Below are positions 24,911-39,705 of a stretch of DNA of 64,000 nucleotides, one piece after another; position 1 is the stretch's first letter; each line of letters begins with the position of its first letter. The notes under the pieces were generated by a model that made no database searches, had not been told where the DNA came from, and saw only the letters and a list, made by a program, of their open reading frames with translations. The translations under genes and the position numbers were made by a program. The DNA is from Branchiostoma floridae (taxonomy: Eukaryota > Chordata > Leptocardii > Amphioxiformes > Branchiostomatidae). The stretch is from NCBI RefSeq assembly GCF_000003815.2, contig NC_049989.1:14212555-14276554 (forward strand), given 5' to 3'.

Positions 24911-27900
24911 TTTTACATCTGATGCTAACACGGAAGTACTGCTACTGAAGGCTACGGCTACGTCTTATTGGGTCGCCTTCCTCCAACGCTCCATCAAAAA
25001 TCCCGTACTCTTAGAGGCCGAACCGACATTTCACTACGTCTTGAACTGTTAAGTCCATTTTGTCTGCATCCTGAAGTATGCCTGGCGTATCCCTTAGAAG
25101 GAGATGCTAAAGAGATGTTCCTTTCCCGGCATACATACTGCTGATACTTTGATCACCCATGCTTTACAGTGCTGGCAGACACGATGCTACACTCTCACTG
25201 ATGGGGATGATCAGGACAGGGGTCAATCATTACGTGACCTTTTGGTCGGCAGGCTCTGTGTAATAACACAGAATCTAACGTTCCTTTCCATGATATTCCA
25301 ATAAACCAGCCAACAAATCAGTTACACTTGGCTTGTGATAAAAACAGAACCGCCAGGGGGTCATAGGATATTATTGGACAACCGGAATCGATCCTACCTC
25401 AATTCTCACAAACCGATGGGCATGCTAGCTGAGTATTACTGAACGGTCCCTCAAAACAAGCCTAATAACAAAACCTTGCCAGTGTCCACATGCTATTAAT
25501 TCATTATTCTCCCCAGAGGATAGAGCTGGTATAATCAAGGTGTTATCTATTGTGTGATCATGCCTACGCCCTTCCTGATAAAATCTACCTGGAGACACCT
25601 GAAGGACGCTGAAGAGACAGGCAATCTCCTTGTAGATGCTCTTAAGTACAGGATAATGATAACACATGTTTGTACAACAAGTAGTTAGGAGGATTTGTGA
25701 GACTTATGGCAAACATGACATGTTTATGGTTAGCTGTGGATTATTCCATTTGACAAATTGGGGGGGATTTGTTTTTCAACAACCTTGTCAGAGACATCAA
25801 TTTTTTTTTTTCAAATTCATCTAGTTTCTAGCACAACCCAAATGCTTCTGTTGTTTTTGTAATACCTCAACATTCTTTGACTTTTTTTAGCAGGAAAGTT
25901 CATCTGTGTTGGTAAAGGACAAAATGAAAAAATAAACTTTTCATGACCGACATAACATCTTAATCAGGTAATATTTTTTTCATAATTGCTTGCCTTTCTT
26001 AATCCTTGAGTCCAGTAGTAAGTACTTTGTCTCACCTGAAAGATTTAACCTCCTTGGTCTGATATTAACTTTCTTGTCAATGACATCTTACCTTCGTCTT
26101 CGTCTTTATTCCTTATCTTTTGAAACAGGATACAATAGTTGCAATAGATGCAATAACCCTAAGACAACTCACAACTCATTACTGACAAGTTATCTTTGCA
26201 AGTACCTGTAAATTCTGGTGATGATGGACTAAGTGCCCACTATTAAACCACTTGTTCTAAGAAAAGTAAAGAAACAAAGTTGTAAGATGTCATTAGTTGC
26301 AGAGACTTTACAATAGACAACACAAAAAAAGAACATCATGAAAAACATTGCGTACATTCTTCATATTCAAGGTTTGTCATGCATAATTTAAGAGCATAGT
26401 CCCCTACCTGGCTTAGGGTTCTGTTCTTTGAATACAATTTGAGAGGGGTAGTGGGCATTGTGCACAGTATCAAATAGTACAAGGATGGTTTTCAATGTGA
26501 CAAGACTGGATGTTTTGTAAGGTCTAAAAAACCAAGGTCAAGCTGTATAAAAAAATATATTCAGTAATATTCACTCAGAAACAAAATGCCTGTACACTTT
26601 TAATTCTTCTATCAATTAGCAATGGACTAATGCATTTTTATCATATAATATCAATGTCATTAGATAACAAACAGTAGTTATTTCTGATAAGATTGCTTTT
26701 AAAAGCTAGTGTCCAGAGTTTGTAATAGGAGACAGTTTATAATAATTACATAATGCTGAATTATGGGTTTAGAACTTAGACGTGCACTCCACTGTCCAGA
26801 GTCCTGAGAGAATTTCAAAAACAGATATGTCTCATAAAGTTTGAAGCTGATTTAATATGTATAGCCATCCATAGATATTCTATCATCGTAGAAAATTGAT
26901 GTCACTTCATCTGCCCTCTATTTTTGAACAGCCCTTGGATGACTGCATGACAGAAAGTGATGAGCAAAATCTTTGAAATATTAATCTGAGATGGGATTGC
27001 CGCCATGAAGTGACCTACTTTTTTCAGTTGGCTGAACAGTGTTGTGCTTAACTATTGTCTGGTATGAAGAGAGTAGAAAGGATGGACAATTCATGACCTT
27101 ATCAACCAAGTCTCAAGTGTGTGATTCACTTATTCCCTGATGAACAAACAACAGTCAACAAAACCTCATCTATCAAATTGTATCTATCTCATCCTGAAAT
27201 CTATATCATTTTCTTTCCAAAAGAACTGATTCATAGTACATACAAACATAAAATCTACAGACAAAAGTTATACTAATGAACAGGTGGCATGCAGATATGA
27301 AGTATACGCAACTGAAAGTTTCTCATACTATATAAGAGGCCCAAATGGAAAGTAGAATACTACATTGTACATCCCTAGATAGAGACCTTGTTTAGAAACT
27401 CTGTACCACTGCAAAGCCCAAAGCATATCGGATAAATCAAAGATGCCCTCCATCTATCCAATTTACTTATCAACATTCTCCATCCAACTCTCTGTCATTT
27501 CAAAGCATCTGCCTACAGCAAGTCATATTTTGTATTCCCTTCAAAACCTTCCTAAAAATGATTTATGGATTTTTGAGTAGTTTAAAAGGTTCAAGGTTCA
27601 ATACATCTTTAGGCTGGGATTTTAGCATGACTTAAAAAGGTATTGCCAAATTACAATCATTTCAACATGTAAGGAAGGGAAAGAAAATACAGTGTACTAC
27701 TTCATCTTTTGTAAAGAGATCTCTTACCTTCTCTAAATTTGACATTTTTATTAGCTTTTCAAGTCAACTGGAGATAAACTCAAGGCAATAAAAAGTTAGT
27801 CCTTTAATGCCAAACTACATGTACACGAACCCTAAACATCTGGTCATCCTATTATAAAAATCAGGTCCCGAAGAAGTCTTGCGGAAAATTACCTTCTCAC

Positions 27901-28935
27901 AGCAAATCGGTAATGACACCATCTTATTACTGACCAGCCTTTTTTCAATCATGTACTTCACCAAACTATTGATTTTTTTTTCCAGTACAGCATACTAGAT
28001 TTCCTCTAAACCACTCTTAAGTCCTTCTAAGCCTTCAATTATTGGGAGTACACATTTATTGATTGTGAAAGTGCATTATGAAATGCCCACAACTAGTAAA
28101 CCTAACTTGAAAGTTCATGTGGGCAGGTAGAATTCGAGAAATACACTAGATCGAAGAGGATATAATTTCCAACACAAAATTTGGACCCAAATGTCTGACT
28201 GTTTGACTCCAGTGTTTATAAAGGAAAAAGCAATCTACATCATCAACTATGTATACATCAGGACTTTACAACCATTCTTAAACAGAGACATGGGTGCCAT
28301 AGACTTTCTCCAACTTATGATCCACTGCTCACCAAGTCATGTTCTGCCATATCTGAATGCATGAGGTCATCACAGAAGCAATGGATAAGTGCTCATTCCT
28401 TGACAAAAACTGGACAGTCAAAAATTTGTGTAAGTCCAATTTTTGTGTTGGAAAGAACAGCGAGTTCAACTCTGATCGAGAATGATAAAACAATTGTTAT
28501 ACTCATTTCCAAAATGTTAAAATGATATAGAAAGAATCGTAAAAGGAAACTACAGACAGCCCCTGCAGCAGAATTGATGGTAACATCCTTCTTTTCACTG
28601 GCAAACACAATAAACAGATGCTGACCCACTCAGTTTTCCATTAGGTTTTGAGAAGGGACAGGGAAATTGATGTAGGGACAGGAGAGAACATTGAAAATCC
28701 ATGTGTTGCCAGCCCTTGTAATTGTTCCTGCAGATTGATTGTCACATGTGGTAGAACGCTTGAGGGGTCTGACAGTTACAGAGGTTAAGTACACATGCAG
28801 AGTAAGGCTGCCAGGGCCTGGAATTGGCTTGGACCTCTTTTAGTTCTGATCAGTCAGCCTTCACCGCTACTTAATACAAAAAGTTTGGAAACTTGAATTT
28901 GGTTGATATCATATCTACGTCAATACTTCATCATT

Positions 28936-29308
28936 AGGCCACACCAATTTTATTTGTTGTTTCTCGGATTTCCCGACCCTATTTTTTCCGATTAAAAAAA
29001 GATTTTAAATTGATGGCCACACCCCAACTTTGACAAAATTTCACTGCCTCTCCTTTCTCAAATCAACTATGGGCCTCAAATTCCAGTAGCTGTACATGCC
29101 TATTTTGGACGGTACGCTTATCATTTTCCTTCAAACTTTGGACTTCGCTACCAGGGACCCCCTAAATGTTGAAAGTTTAAGTTTTCCTGTCTGATCTCTC
29201 CTACCCCCGACTTTTTGAAAAGTTTTTTTAAATTTTTTTTTCGACTGACCTTCCCAATTTTTTTTCTGAAAAAAATCAGAGAAACAACAAATAAAATTGG
29301 TGTGGCCT
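28936..29308. mobile_element. Harbinger-like MITE, GGCCACACC family, copy 1
   Basis: A 30-bp perfect inverted repeat (AGGCCACACCAATTTTATTT and onward) bounds 373 bp. Taking the element from GGCC, it is flanked by TTA on both sides. The interior is T/A-rich and has no frame. Confidence 0.85.
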
Positions 29309-30044
29309 TATGATAACATTAGAAAGCTCACTTATCACTCTTTGCATTGACTTTTTATTGTCATGATTGCAATATTGTTCATGGGTTGAGCACAAGAGCT
29401 ACTAATGTGGGTAACGAATACCTGAGGCTAGGGCTCCTAAACAACAGAGAAGGAACAAGTACTAGTTAGTCTGAAAAAAAAGTCTCCCAAATGCTACCAT
29501 ATATGGGTATTGAATTCTTTGGCAACATAATCGTTCTACAGTGCCAGCTTCCCTTTTCAGAACTCTTAACATCCAATTAACTACTAGTAGTATAGACACT
29601 ATTTGCCAGTTGACAGGAAAAGATTCCATCACTCTAAACTACTTTGAAGGTTAAAGTTAAACACAACTCTCTGGTGGTTTCAAACTAGCTGTGATCAGGA
29701 ATCGAAAGTGACAGGTCGGCTAATAACGTGATTGACATCGCTTGTTAGCCGAGACTTTTGCCTCAAACTACATGTAGTCGGACTTGTTAACGTCTGTCAG
29801 CATTTTGATCATTAGCACGAGGAGAAAACAAACACCAGGTGAACACAAAGTGCTCAGGGGGATCAAACTAGCTGCATCTGTTAGGTCATGTCTGTCAATA
29901 TAGGAAGTCCTCAAGATTATATCATGTTCATGAATGTTTACCACTGGGATTAGTGGAAGGTACATAGAAAAGGAAGCCTAAGGATAACTTGGCCCTTTAC
30001 CAACTTGGCCAAATCAACCTGGCCCAACATCTTGGTCAACTCTA

Positions 30045-30117
30045 TTAGGGTTAGGGTTAGAGTTATGGTTAGGGTTATGGTTAGGGATATAAAATTAGGG
30101 TTAGTGTTAGGGTTAGA
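30045..30117 (+). repeat. Interstitial telomere-like (TTAGGG) array
   Basis: Degenerate TTAGGG units (with GTTATGG and GTTAGTG variants) run for about 70 bp. TTAGGG is the telomere repeat of chordates. The array is flanked by inverted copies of a GTTGGGCCAAGTTGAC motif (RC at 30001-30042, direct at 30160-30200). Confidence 0.85.
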
Positions 30118-30982
30118 GCTAGCTTTACGGTTTCCAGTAGTACATGATTGTACATTGTATGTTGGGCCAAGTTGACTAGAGTATTGGGCCTGGTTGGTCT
30201 GATTAGCCATGGGCCAGATCGGATTGAGAACCAAAGCGTCCGACATCCGAAGAGAAACAATCTCAATACAAGAAGTAACCAATAACCAACATGCTTTCAC
30301 CACATGTAAAGAGTTGCGCAATGACACAACGTATCACAGTTGTACATGTAGCATTTCCAAAAGCATTTCATGTTTGAGGGCTGTGCTAGATTAGGTCAGG
30401 ATCACAACAACTTTGAACTCCCAAGGGCAAGTGATGACATCAGCAGTTGCTAGGCAACAACTAGGATGCCATTTTGGTATCTTGGCGTCATCATGTGGTA
30501 AGTACCAGAGATCAAAGTGGTACAACCCATAATCACCCGAGGGAATATAGCAGGTGGGAACCTTTAGAACAGCAGATGTCATTTGAATGTGATAGCTGAC
30601 GGGGGGGGGGGGACTTTGGCCTTCAACCAAAGGAGAGGCTATTTTCTCATTAATTTTTCACTTTATGGCATGTTCAATTTAGATATGTAGGTCATGACAG
30701 TACACAGTAGAATTTCGCTCTTTTGAACATTTTACTTTGAGTAGTGACTTTGAAGCTTGCCATTCATTAGAAGATCAATAATTCTTGTAAAGAGACATTC
30801 AAAGGAGAATTTACAACTCCCTCCCTGTCTATCGCTACTAGAGACTACCAATGTTTTATCTAAAAAGGACAGGATACAAGAACAAGCTATGTTTTTACTG
30901 TTGTGGTCGCAGAGTTGTGAGCCAACATCGACTCTTGGGAAGAAACAGCAAGTGACCGATCAGCATGGAGACAGACTGTTAA

Positions 30983-31183
30983 GAGGGTCTGCATGCTATT
31001 TTACGCAAGGCGTAGGCAGCCTATTCTATTTCCCGTAATTCGTAGGGAAAGCCATCTTATCTACGTGATTCGTAGCGAGGCGACCAAATTTAGCGTAATT
31101 GCCTTCCTTGATTTAGCGTAATAGGTAGGGGGTTCTTCTCAATTCAGCGTAAATCGTTGTCGGGACCCCCCAAGCAGACCCTC
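30983..31183. mobile_element. MITE with GAGGGTCTGC ends
   Basis: The element is 201 bp with ends GAGGGTCTGCATG and CAAGCAGACCCTC, flanked by TGTTAA on both sides (a 6-bp duplication). The interior holds four or five degenerate units related to TTTAGCGTAATTCGTAGG. Sequence at 51700-51810 resembles the same family. Confidence 0.7.
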
Positions 31184-34100
31184 TGTTAAAGCAGGGGTGA
31201 AGGAAGATAATGCTACCAGATCCCAACTCAGAGCAGCGGCATCAGAAGAGCAGGATGCGGCCATTCCAGAATTGGCTTGTTCAGCCACCAAAGGAGATAT
31301 GGACCATTACCAAAACCCATCGTCTCTTCAGACGAACGGAGGCTAATGATGCAGCGATGTTGGGTCGCAGAGCCGTGGTCTTATAATTTTTGGAATGAAA
31401 GCAAAAACTTTAATTTGACAAATTGTACATGTGCATATACAAGCACATTCAGTAATTGCCATAATGAACTTTGAAACGATTCCAGGGCTTCAGGCTCCAC
31501 CTTTGATTTTTTTCTCTGTCTAATACTAGTTTTGAAGCTCATGCTCTTGGATTTGTCGTTAAAACTTCATCCTAAGCTTATAATACCTTTTCATCAATTT
31601 TTATGTCATGAAGTTCAGATTTCCAAAAATTGACGGGTAAATTATTTTTCTGTCCCTGTTCCAAGATAGAGAGAGGGTTCCTGGAGACATGTACTTCCTT
31701 TGAACAAGATTTTACAGATTTTCTGATCCCCCTTCTTTCAACACCAAAACCTTGTCTTCCGTACTTGTGTACCAAGGGAGTAAGTCTCTAATTTGCTAAG
31801 ATTTAAGGGGGAAGTATAACATGGATAACGAACGGCGCTCCCACGATATCCAATTTCTTCAAGCATCAAAACCTCTTTCCATTGAAGAAAGCAGCTGGGC
31901 TCTTCAATGATTTCTCCACAGACCTTGAGTCCAAATCTGGAGTTTGACGCAAAAAGCATTCCAAGCAAACTTGCCCTGTGGCTTTGTGTCTTCTATATAT
32001 AAAACGCCTTTGATTTAATCTTAAGATAAAGCGAGTTGCTTCCTTTGACTGATCACTAACTTAGGCAGTTGACTCCCATACTCAATCAAGTCACAAGGTT
32101 CAGCTATGTTTAGAAAGGTTGGAGGGCCTTTAAGTCCAGCTGAAATGAGATTTGTCGAGTTTGGCAGACCCTGTAACTTTAGTTGCCATATTTGCATTGT
32201 TGGGTGAGGGACAGAGAGAATTGTCACGTTTCACATGTAAGTACATGTAATTGAAATGGGAAGATTTTTCATGTTTTGCAATATGAGGATATGGATATCA
32301 ACGATACTTATGGCACAGTGTATGTGTAGAAGAGCAGATTAATAAAAATTATAATAATAACAGTTCATAAAGGACTGGTAACAATGAAATACACAAATGA
32401 AAGTCTATAAAAAACAAGAGAGAAAAGTGCCACTACAACGAAAGTTACATGTATTGAATGTAAAAATGATAAAGACTGCAGTTAAAGAAAATTCAAGCAA
32501 AATGCTTATTGAACTACTAAATGGAAATCCAGCTCTGCATTCACCCATGATTGAAAACTGGCTCAGCCTCTTACGATCTGTCACAAGCTATTTTCTAAGG
32601 AGTCCAAGAAGGCTAGCAGGAGCTAACTATTTATATCCTGAGTCTAATTGTGTTTGTGGTAGAGGCTTCCTGTTAATCTTACCACAATGGGGAGCCTTTT
32701 GCCCTTGTCAGAAGAGAGTACCCTTCATACGTAAGAGCTATCATGTGAGTTTACCCATGACTACAGTTAAGTAAATAGTCTACTCTGAGTCAAGATATAC
32801 ATGTACATGTTGTACATGTTATAGCACTTTACACTTTGGAACCACAGTTGTGACAAGAAAACTTGAAAATTGTTGATGGACTAGAGGGCATAGTGAATTT
32901 CATAAAATATTTTTGATTACAACACAATATTTTTATTATTTCCATTCTTGCTACCAAACAACTATAAACCGTGCCAAAGTAGGTATTTGGCATCAAACAT
33001 ACACATGTACATCCATTTGGTTATGAGATTAGGCACTTTGGTGAAGGTCAAAGTTACCTTGACTTTGAACATCTCTCACCCCCCACCCCAAGTTCCCCCC
33101 TAAACTATAATCAACTACATGTATGACTCATCATCATCATAGGTCACAAGCCTTGTCCACGTCTATGACCATGCATCAGGTTCTGATCTATTTTCAGTTT
33201 TATTTTGTAGGATTACATCATGACTGTAGATTGATATTTGCCAGTCCTCATAACAAAATTGCACCATGAGCAGCAATGACCTTGAAAAAAATCTATCATC
33301 AACTGCAGATGTCAGTACAATCAGAAGAACATCGCCCAAAGCCATGGCACAGCTGTATCAAACCCTGGGCTAAGCTGAGGGACTATCAGAAACAAGATAC
33401 CATCACATTGCTCAATGTTTGTCAAGTGAGTGCCAAATAGGCAGGGATTCGTGCTTCCTGTGGGATCTACAGCAATGGCAGTGACTTTCAACCACCCTGA
33501 AGGGTACTGCTGGATTAGAATAACAGTTCCAAGCACAACCAGAAATGTTATGTCTTTAGCTGACTTATCTGATTTTCCTAACAATCTATCATTACAAAAA
33601 CAGCACAATTTGAAAGGAAGATAAGCTGACTTCCTAAGTCTATGCTAGCAGTAGGAAACATTTAGTACAACACATTCAAAGTCAAGGTCAGATATACGGT
33701 CATTACCAAAAGCTCAGCTGAATAGCTGCAAATGGACATGGACAAACAGATTAGTCCTGTAATTTAATCTCCAAGCAGATGTGACATAAGTCTCAGTTTC
33801 TGTGTTTTATGAGACTATGTTTTGTAACATTCAGATTAGTCTTTTTATTAGACAAAAAGATGTCAAGGTGGACTTGCTGTATGGTCTACTTAAAAGAGGT
33901 ACTAAATGCAGCAAACTAAGCATTAAACACAGAGTGACTGACAATGAGCCCGACCCAACTAATGCTCTGCTGGTTAGCCACAAAGTGACAGGGACAGACA
34001 TAGGATCTGTACTGTGGTTAACGCTGTTGGTTTACAGTAAGGGGGGCTTGAGGCGGATTTCATGGCACAAATGGAGATTTCACAGTTGCCTCAGCTGTGG

Positions 34101-34926
34101 CCCTGAGGGAGGGGAAACATGTCAAGAATCACAAACCAGCAGAAGGCCCAACAACTTCTCAGGAAACTGTTACTGGTTCCATGTACAAGCAATATATTAC
34201 AACAGCCTTGGGGAAGACGAGGGTATTCCAAAACGTTATGTAATAGCCACAGAATGGAGTCGGCCTGTAATCTGAATTCCATCATAATCATCATCATCAT
34301 ATCTTGCCGCTCCAAGTCCCAATCCAACAGCGTACTCTTGTAATACCCAATAAATTTAGTACTAGCTGTCATAGATTTAAAAGAAAAGTCTCTCCGAATC
34401 CAAGTTTTCACATTTCTCATTCAGGGCTGTCTCCAGGACCCAAGTCCTTTGTTTGTCAGGAAAGAAAAAAAGCTAACTCCATCCGTCCTAAAAATCTGAA
34501 TCTTCAATGACACTGATGAAAACCTATTTTCAGAAGCTTAAAATGAACATTGGAAATTAACATGGGCTCCCAAACAGCTCCTAAACAATGAGTGGGACAA
34601 ATAAAAAAATTGCTACAAGTACCTAATTTCCATGAAGGCCGTGAGTGTTTTCAATGTCCATGTCCAAGAATGACCATGAGGGAAGGTCAAGAGCAAAGCC
34701 AGCAGGTCAACAGCAATTTGTCACAGAACTGACAGCAGTGAGCTTTAATTACATCATGGTTCAAATCAGATCATTTACAAGTTACTAGGTCAATGTTGCT
34801 GCAAACTAGGCTGGGTACATGCATCTGGCTAGTAGCTCACTTCTGCTACCCGTCTGGAGAACTGTGCATTCAAACTTTATGGTGGTGATGTCAGTATTTG
34901 TCGAACAAATTAAGGTATGGGTCCAT

Positions 34927-34999
34927 CCGCTTGTGGGAGGTCTGTTGAATGAGCGCTCTAAGGGTGTTCGTTCAAAGACTACAGACTTCCCACAAGTGG
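34927..34999. repeat. Imperfect hairpin
   Basis: CCGCTTGTGGGAGGTCTGT (34927-34945) pairs with 34981-34999 at 17 of 19 positions. It may be the end of an old foldback element. Confidence 0.6.
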
Positions 35000-35164
35000 A
35001 CGGAGTGCGTTTCGGGTGTTGGAACGCCTGTTCAATTGAGCGCTTGAACCCATTCCTTAATTCTCTGATGCTTAGGGACCAATCAGTGCCCTCATCCAAA
35101 ATTTGGACGATTCCAGGCGTTCCCAGACAGAATAGCAGAGAAGTGACTGTTTAATATAGTATAC

Positions 35165-35240
35165 AGTAAAAGTTGGAAGAAGAAGCGACTGTATATAGTA
35201 TATATATAGTAAAAGTTGGAAGAAGAAGCGACTGTATACT
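35165..35240. repeat. 43-bp tandem duplication
   Basis: AGTAAAAGTTGGAAGAAGAA recurs at 35165 and 35208, within TATA-rich sequence. Confidence 0.85.
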
Positions 35241-35642
35241 ACATTGTAGTATACCGGTAAAGTATAATAAACGTCGGAGCAAACCACTATCCAGATGGTA
35301 CCCAGGCTAGCTATAACCAATATCTATAATCTTTTATGTACATGTAGATAGAAGAATAACGGAATACAAACTTGTGACAAAGCAACAGATACACTAAATA
35401 AAATCATAAAGAAAACAAAAATCCTGCTCTCCCTTCAGCCCCTTAATTGACGATGATTGATCGTTTGCAATAAAACAAACAAGTGGTCACAAGTACTTGT
35501 AGGTTGTAAAATATGACTTTCACCCTATGTTTATACTTGTTTGCAATATAAGTTGATGAATATTTTTACACAGAAGAATACTTCAAAGACATTGACAAGA
35601 GTCTCATCAAGAACAAACTTGATGTGAAAAATTGGCTTCAAA

Positions 35643-35675
35643 CAAGGAGGTTGAAACCTTTTTTCAACCTCCTTG
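35643..35675. repeat. Short perfect hairpin with CAAGGAGGTT core
   Basis: CAAGGAGGTTGAAA (35643-35656) pairs perfectly with 35662-35675 around a 5-base loop. The CAAGGAGGTT core recurs at about 5499, 50603, 50828, 51823 and 52023. Confidence 0.7.
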
Positions 35676-37624
35676 CTTCAAAGAACACTGCTGCATTTTT
35701 TACTGGCACAACTAGAAAACCAATGATATACATGTAAGCCCTAGTAACAAAACAGACTGAAATTTGTTGTCTTAAACCAATGAAAGTTTATATATGTAAC
35801 CATACAATGTACAAGGCCAAACCTGACTGGGAGACTGTTTTCCCAGATAAAGACATGACATTGGGCTGGGATATTTCACGCGAACAGGACCTTGGTACAT
35901 AGTTTGGTCTTGTAAACTTGATAAGAATGTTCAACAGAACCTTGGAAATAACACATCAAAGATAAACATTACCAATTCCTTCAGCTTAAGTTTTATGAAC
36001 TTAGACAATTGAAACAAGATTTGATATTTATCGTAATTGCAACAAAATGGCCGAGTCAAGTGTCTTATTAAATTGTGTATCAAATATTGCAGTAAACAGC
36101 TAGTATCCAATCGTTGGAAAACTTGGCTGAAAGACAAAACAATGATGCATGCATAAATGCAAGGATAATCACCCTGGCTCCTTTCAATGTCAAATGCACT
36201 TTTTGTTATCCTTTTTTGTTTCAAGGTTCAACTAGGCGACAAAACTATTCTGGACACGAAAACAACACTACTACATGTCGTATTCTCTTTTCTCAAGAGA
36301 TTCTGAAGGAAAAGCCACAAATGGAAGAAAATGTTTCCCCCATCACAAGGCACCACTTTTATCTCAAGGCAATTTGAAGAAAAGTATTTCGTGACGTAAA
36401 CTCGGGCTACCATAACAAACGACAGAAAAATATTCCTATCTATGTTTTGCTCCAATAATGGACAAACTGATTGTCATATCGCCAATGGCACAGAGTCTGT
36501 ACCCTTGATATCACTACAAAAGCAACACTTATAAACAGTTGTTTTAAATGCTGTTACAGATCTCTTACCCATAGACATGTCACCCAATTGTTGATTAAAT
36601 TGCAAACACTCAAATAGGCTTTCTTGTCAATCAATTGGTCGCTGTTCTTGCCTTGTATAGGAACAACAAAGAAGATGCGTCGCTTCGCGAGGATGTTCTA
36701 ATCACCGAGCAAACCTATCTCATCTACGCAATTTTCAAGACAAGCAAGCGGCACTTACTGAGGAGAAGGCTACAACAGGAGACCCTCTTCTGCAACAGCT
36801 CTTTCCAAATGAAAGGAAACAACTCCCTGCTTCCAGAGAGAGAGAAATCTTGGGTATGTTCTCTGCCTTCTGTCCAACAGGTGGAGCGTCTTAGACTATC
36901 CCGGCTGCTCCTTAAGGGCTACTGTTTCCACACTGAAAGTGTGGCATGCAACAATCCACATGCAGATGCAGACATGTACCACTGTTGTCAGGGACCCGTC
37001 AAGTCTCGAGCCAAAAGTCACTACCTCATTAGCATACATTAGCATATGGGTTGGTACCCATCTCCAAATATGAGCACTGATGCTCATTAGATGGTATAGG
37101 GGGTGTGATTAATTGTGGATAATGAGACCTAGCTAGCATTGGGTCCCTAGTTCATATTTACAGAGGAGAAATGACATTAGTTTACAACTATCATTGATAC
37201 AACACAAATACACAGCTCTTGAGAGAACGGATTATCTTACAAAATGTTATTCTTGAACGGTGGATGCTGCTCGAAAGGAAATGGACATAATGGAAGGCAA
37301 CGTCACAACACTGCCTTTTAGTTCGACAGGCTAAAATTAGAACTTGGACTTCTCTCCTGGATGAGGGGTTCTTTGCAGCTTATGTGATTGCACTTGGGGA
37401 TGGGTTTTATAGACACAAATCCTGGAGTAAAGAACTGTATCCGTGGGTCAAGGGGGGTCGCCCAGCCCCACTGACATACATGGAATGACAGCTGCCTACA
37501 GGGCTAAAATAGATAAGGAAGGAATGATACCAGCTATTTTGGGAAAACCTGGCTGGATTTGGAGGGTACGGATGGGGGATATCGCTTACACGTTTTTCTG
37601 CCTGTTTTGTTTACATTGCATAAC

Positions 37625-37850
37625 TAGTAAACTGTCTTAAGGCATGACTCACCAGTTTTGTAACTTAGATACAAGCTGCTTAAGAACAGCCTGATAGGTA
37701 TGATCCACTCCTACCTGGAAAAAGTCCTATTCTTATTAAACCTCCTTACTATCAATAACTGTGATGGGTTCTTTAATATGCTCAAGGTGTGGCTCTCCTC
37801 GTACATTGTAATAAACATGATTGTATGCATTAAGCAAACTCGGAAACGAC
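37625..37850 (-). mobile_element. SINE tail fragment, minus orientation
   Basis: The minus strand contains GAGAGCCACACCTTGAGCAT and AAAGAACCCATCACAG. These match the tails of the SINEs at 46975 and 47391. The tRNA-like head is not seen. Confidence 0.5.
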
Positions 37851-39705
37851 GGAAAGATAGAGCTGAAGGTAAAAAGTGCTTAGGTTGCATTTTTGTATCA
37901 CATACGATGAAGAAAGACAAAAAAAGTTAGAAGTTCTTATAATTAGCAAAACCTACAGTGTACTTCTGATCTCCTTCTTTTCTACTTCAAGTAGAATGTT
38001 TCTCTCTCTCTCATGTATACTGATAAATATACTGACAAGAATATGCCATAGAAGACATTTACATTTTGTATGCTTCAAGCTTAGGAAGTCAAAGAAAACT
38101 TCAGATAAACTTACTGTATTATAAAACTACAAATACATCTTCACACATACCTAGTACATGATTTTCTCGGTTACTAATTGAATACAGTGGATTCTACCTG
38201 AAACGACTGACTGTTTAGAGACTTCATTCAGTGGTTGGATTTATTCAGTTTTAAGTCACATTTTACGAGGATGTCTAACCTTCATCAGCATACTCATAAA
38301 CCCTTTGTAGCCCACACATACCAGGTACCGGGTGAGTACAGGACGCCCTATTGGGTGTAGCATTAGGGGCCACCACAACACCAATCAACATGCTCTAAAA
38401 CCTCTGCCACAAGGGTAAGTCTTCTCTTCTAATTTTCTCCTTATGTACCTGACATCTTTTACAACCTGTACTGCGTAAGCTGCCTTTCTTCGGCAAAGGA
38501 AGCTAATAAATAATATAAACCAAAATGTGTAAATTTAATGGAGGGTTGATATTAGATTGACATTTGCTCCTAGCTTCAAAATAGTGACAGAACATTACTA
38601 CTTTGTTACAGACAACAAAACGAAATTTTAGTGTTGAAAGCTTCATGTTTGACAAAATTTGCATGAAATCTATAAACAATTTAAAGAACATGCTTTGGTT
38701 CATGGTTTTTCACTTAAGAATCTCAGTTAACACAATATTGAGGTATCGTCTGTGGTATCATGTGACATGTAGTGATATGTAATCAATCTCATTCTGTAAA
38801 GAATCACTATAGACTAGGCTAGATTTAAGTTTTTAACTGTTAGCAAATTAGGTGATTTTTCTCAAATATTCAAAAACATGTAAAACGTAGACATAAAATA
38901 AGTTCCCAAATTGTAAGTTAGGAAAATTTCTACACATTAAATGTATATCGCATTCTGCTATCTGTGATTACGATAAGACCTTGTATGTATTTATAAAGAA
39001 GACATTAGAGAGTAGAAGTCCAGTCCATAAAAGGTCGGGCCTGGTCTAATAGAATTCAGTTCACGTCTACTTGGAGCCCTGCCCAACACAAAATAGACCT
39101 ACATGTACTTGGGAAAAGGCTCAACAAGTATCCATGTTCAACTCTTATTTGTATTCGCAGGGTGTAACGTCCGTTCCAAGATTAGCATGTAATTTTAGAC
39201 CGGTTAAAAGACCATTCTAAGCAGGCACTCCTAAAAGTCACCATTTCCAGAAATGGCTATGTTTCAGAAATAATCTTTTCTAAGGCTTGCTATCCATCCA
39301 TACATTGTGTACTTTTTGACACTACACTTTGACACTTGCTACCATGTTATAAAGACACTACAGGTACAACAGAATGTATCTCTTTGGTGCCAGACTCTTG
39401 CCCATTTAAAAGTCGATATATCTGTAAACGTTTTAGAGCTACCTCTGTGACAAACAGCTGGATAATGGTAATTAGAGTCCATCAACCTTATCAAGTCATA
39501 AAAGTACAGGTACATGTAAACAAAGATAAGCCATGGCCTCAATAACTAAACAAAGACTTCAGATCTGATCGGCCCCATATACTAAGTACAAATGTATCAC
39601 ATCTCAAATCAGTTAGTTTATACATGGAGATATTCTCCCTTTTCATGTGTTTATGTCCTGAAAAAGAAACCTTTTATTGTGTGGCTGAATAAATACTGTT
39701 CTTAC

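Larger units (their letters stand above)
19901..39705 (-). other. Intron 10 (19.8 kb), holds alternative exon A
   Basis: This is the largest intron. It contains candidate first exon A at 24869-24910, the hAT-like MITE at 21440, a foldback at 22704, the GGCCACACC MITE at 28936, the telomere-like array, and smaller repeats. In 25.1-28.9, 31.2-34.9 and 35.7-37.6 kb I see no recognisable feature; open frames there are short and unlike known proteins. Confidence 0.75.

Noticed and set aside
33802-34275. 157-codon open frame on the plus strand
   Set aside because: No recognisable domain, codon pattern or splice context; likely chance in a 20-kb intron.
36635-37042. 135-codon open frame on the plus strand
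   Set aside because: No family resemblance and no supporting splice sites that I could place.
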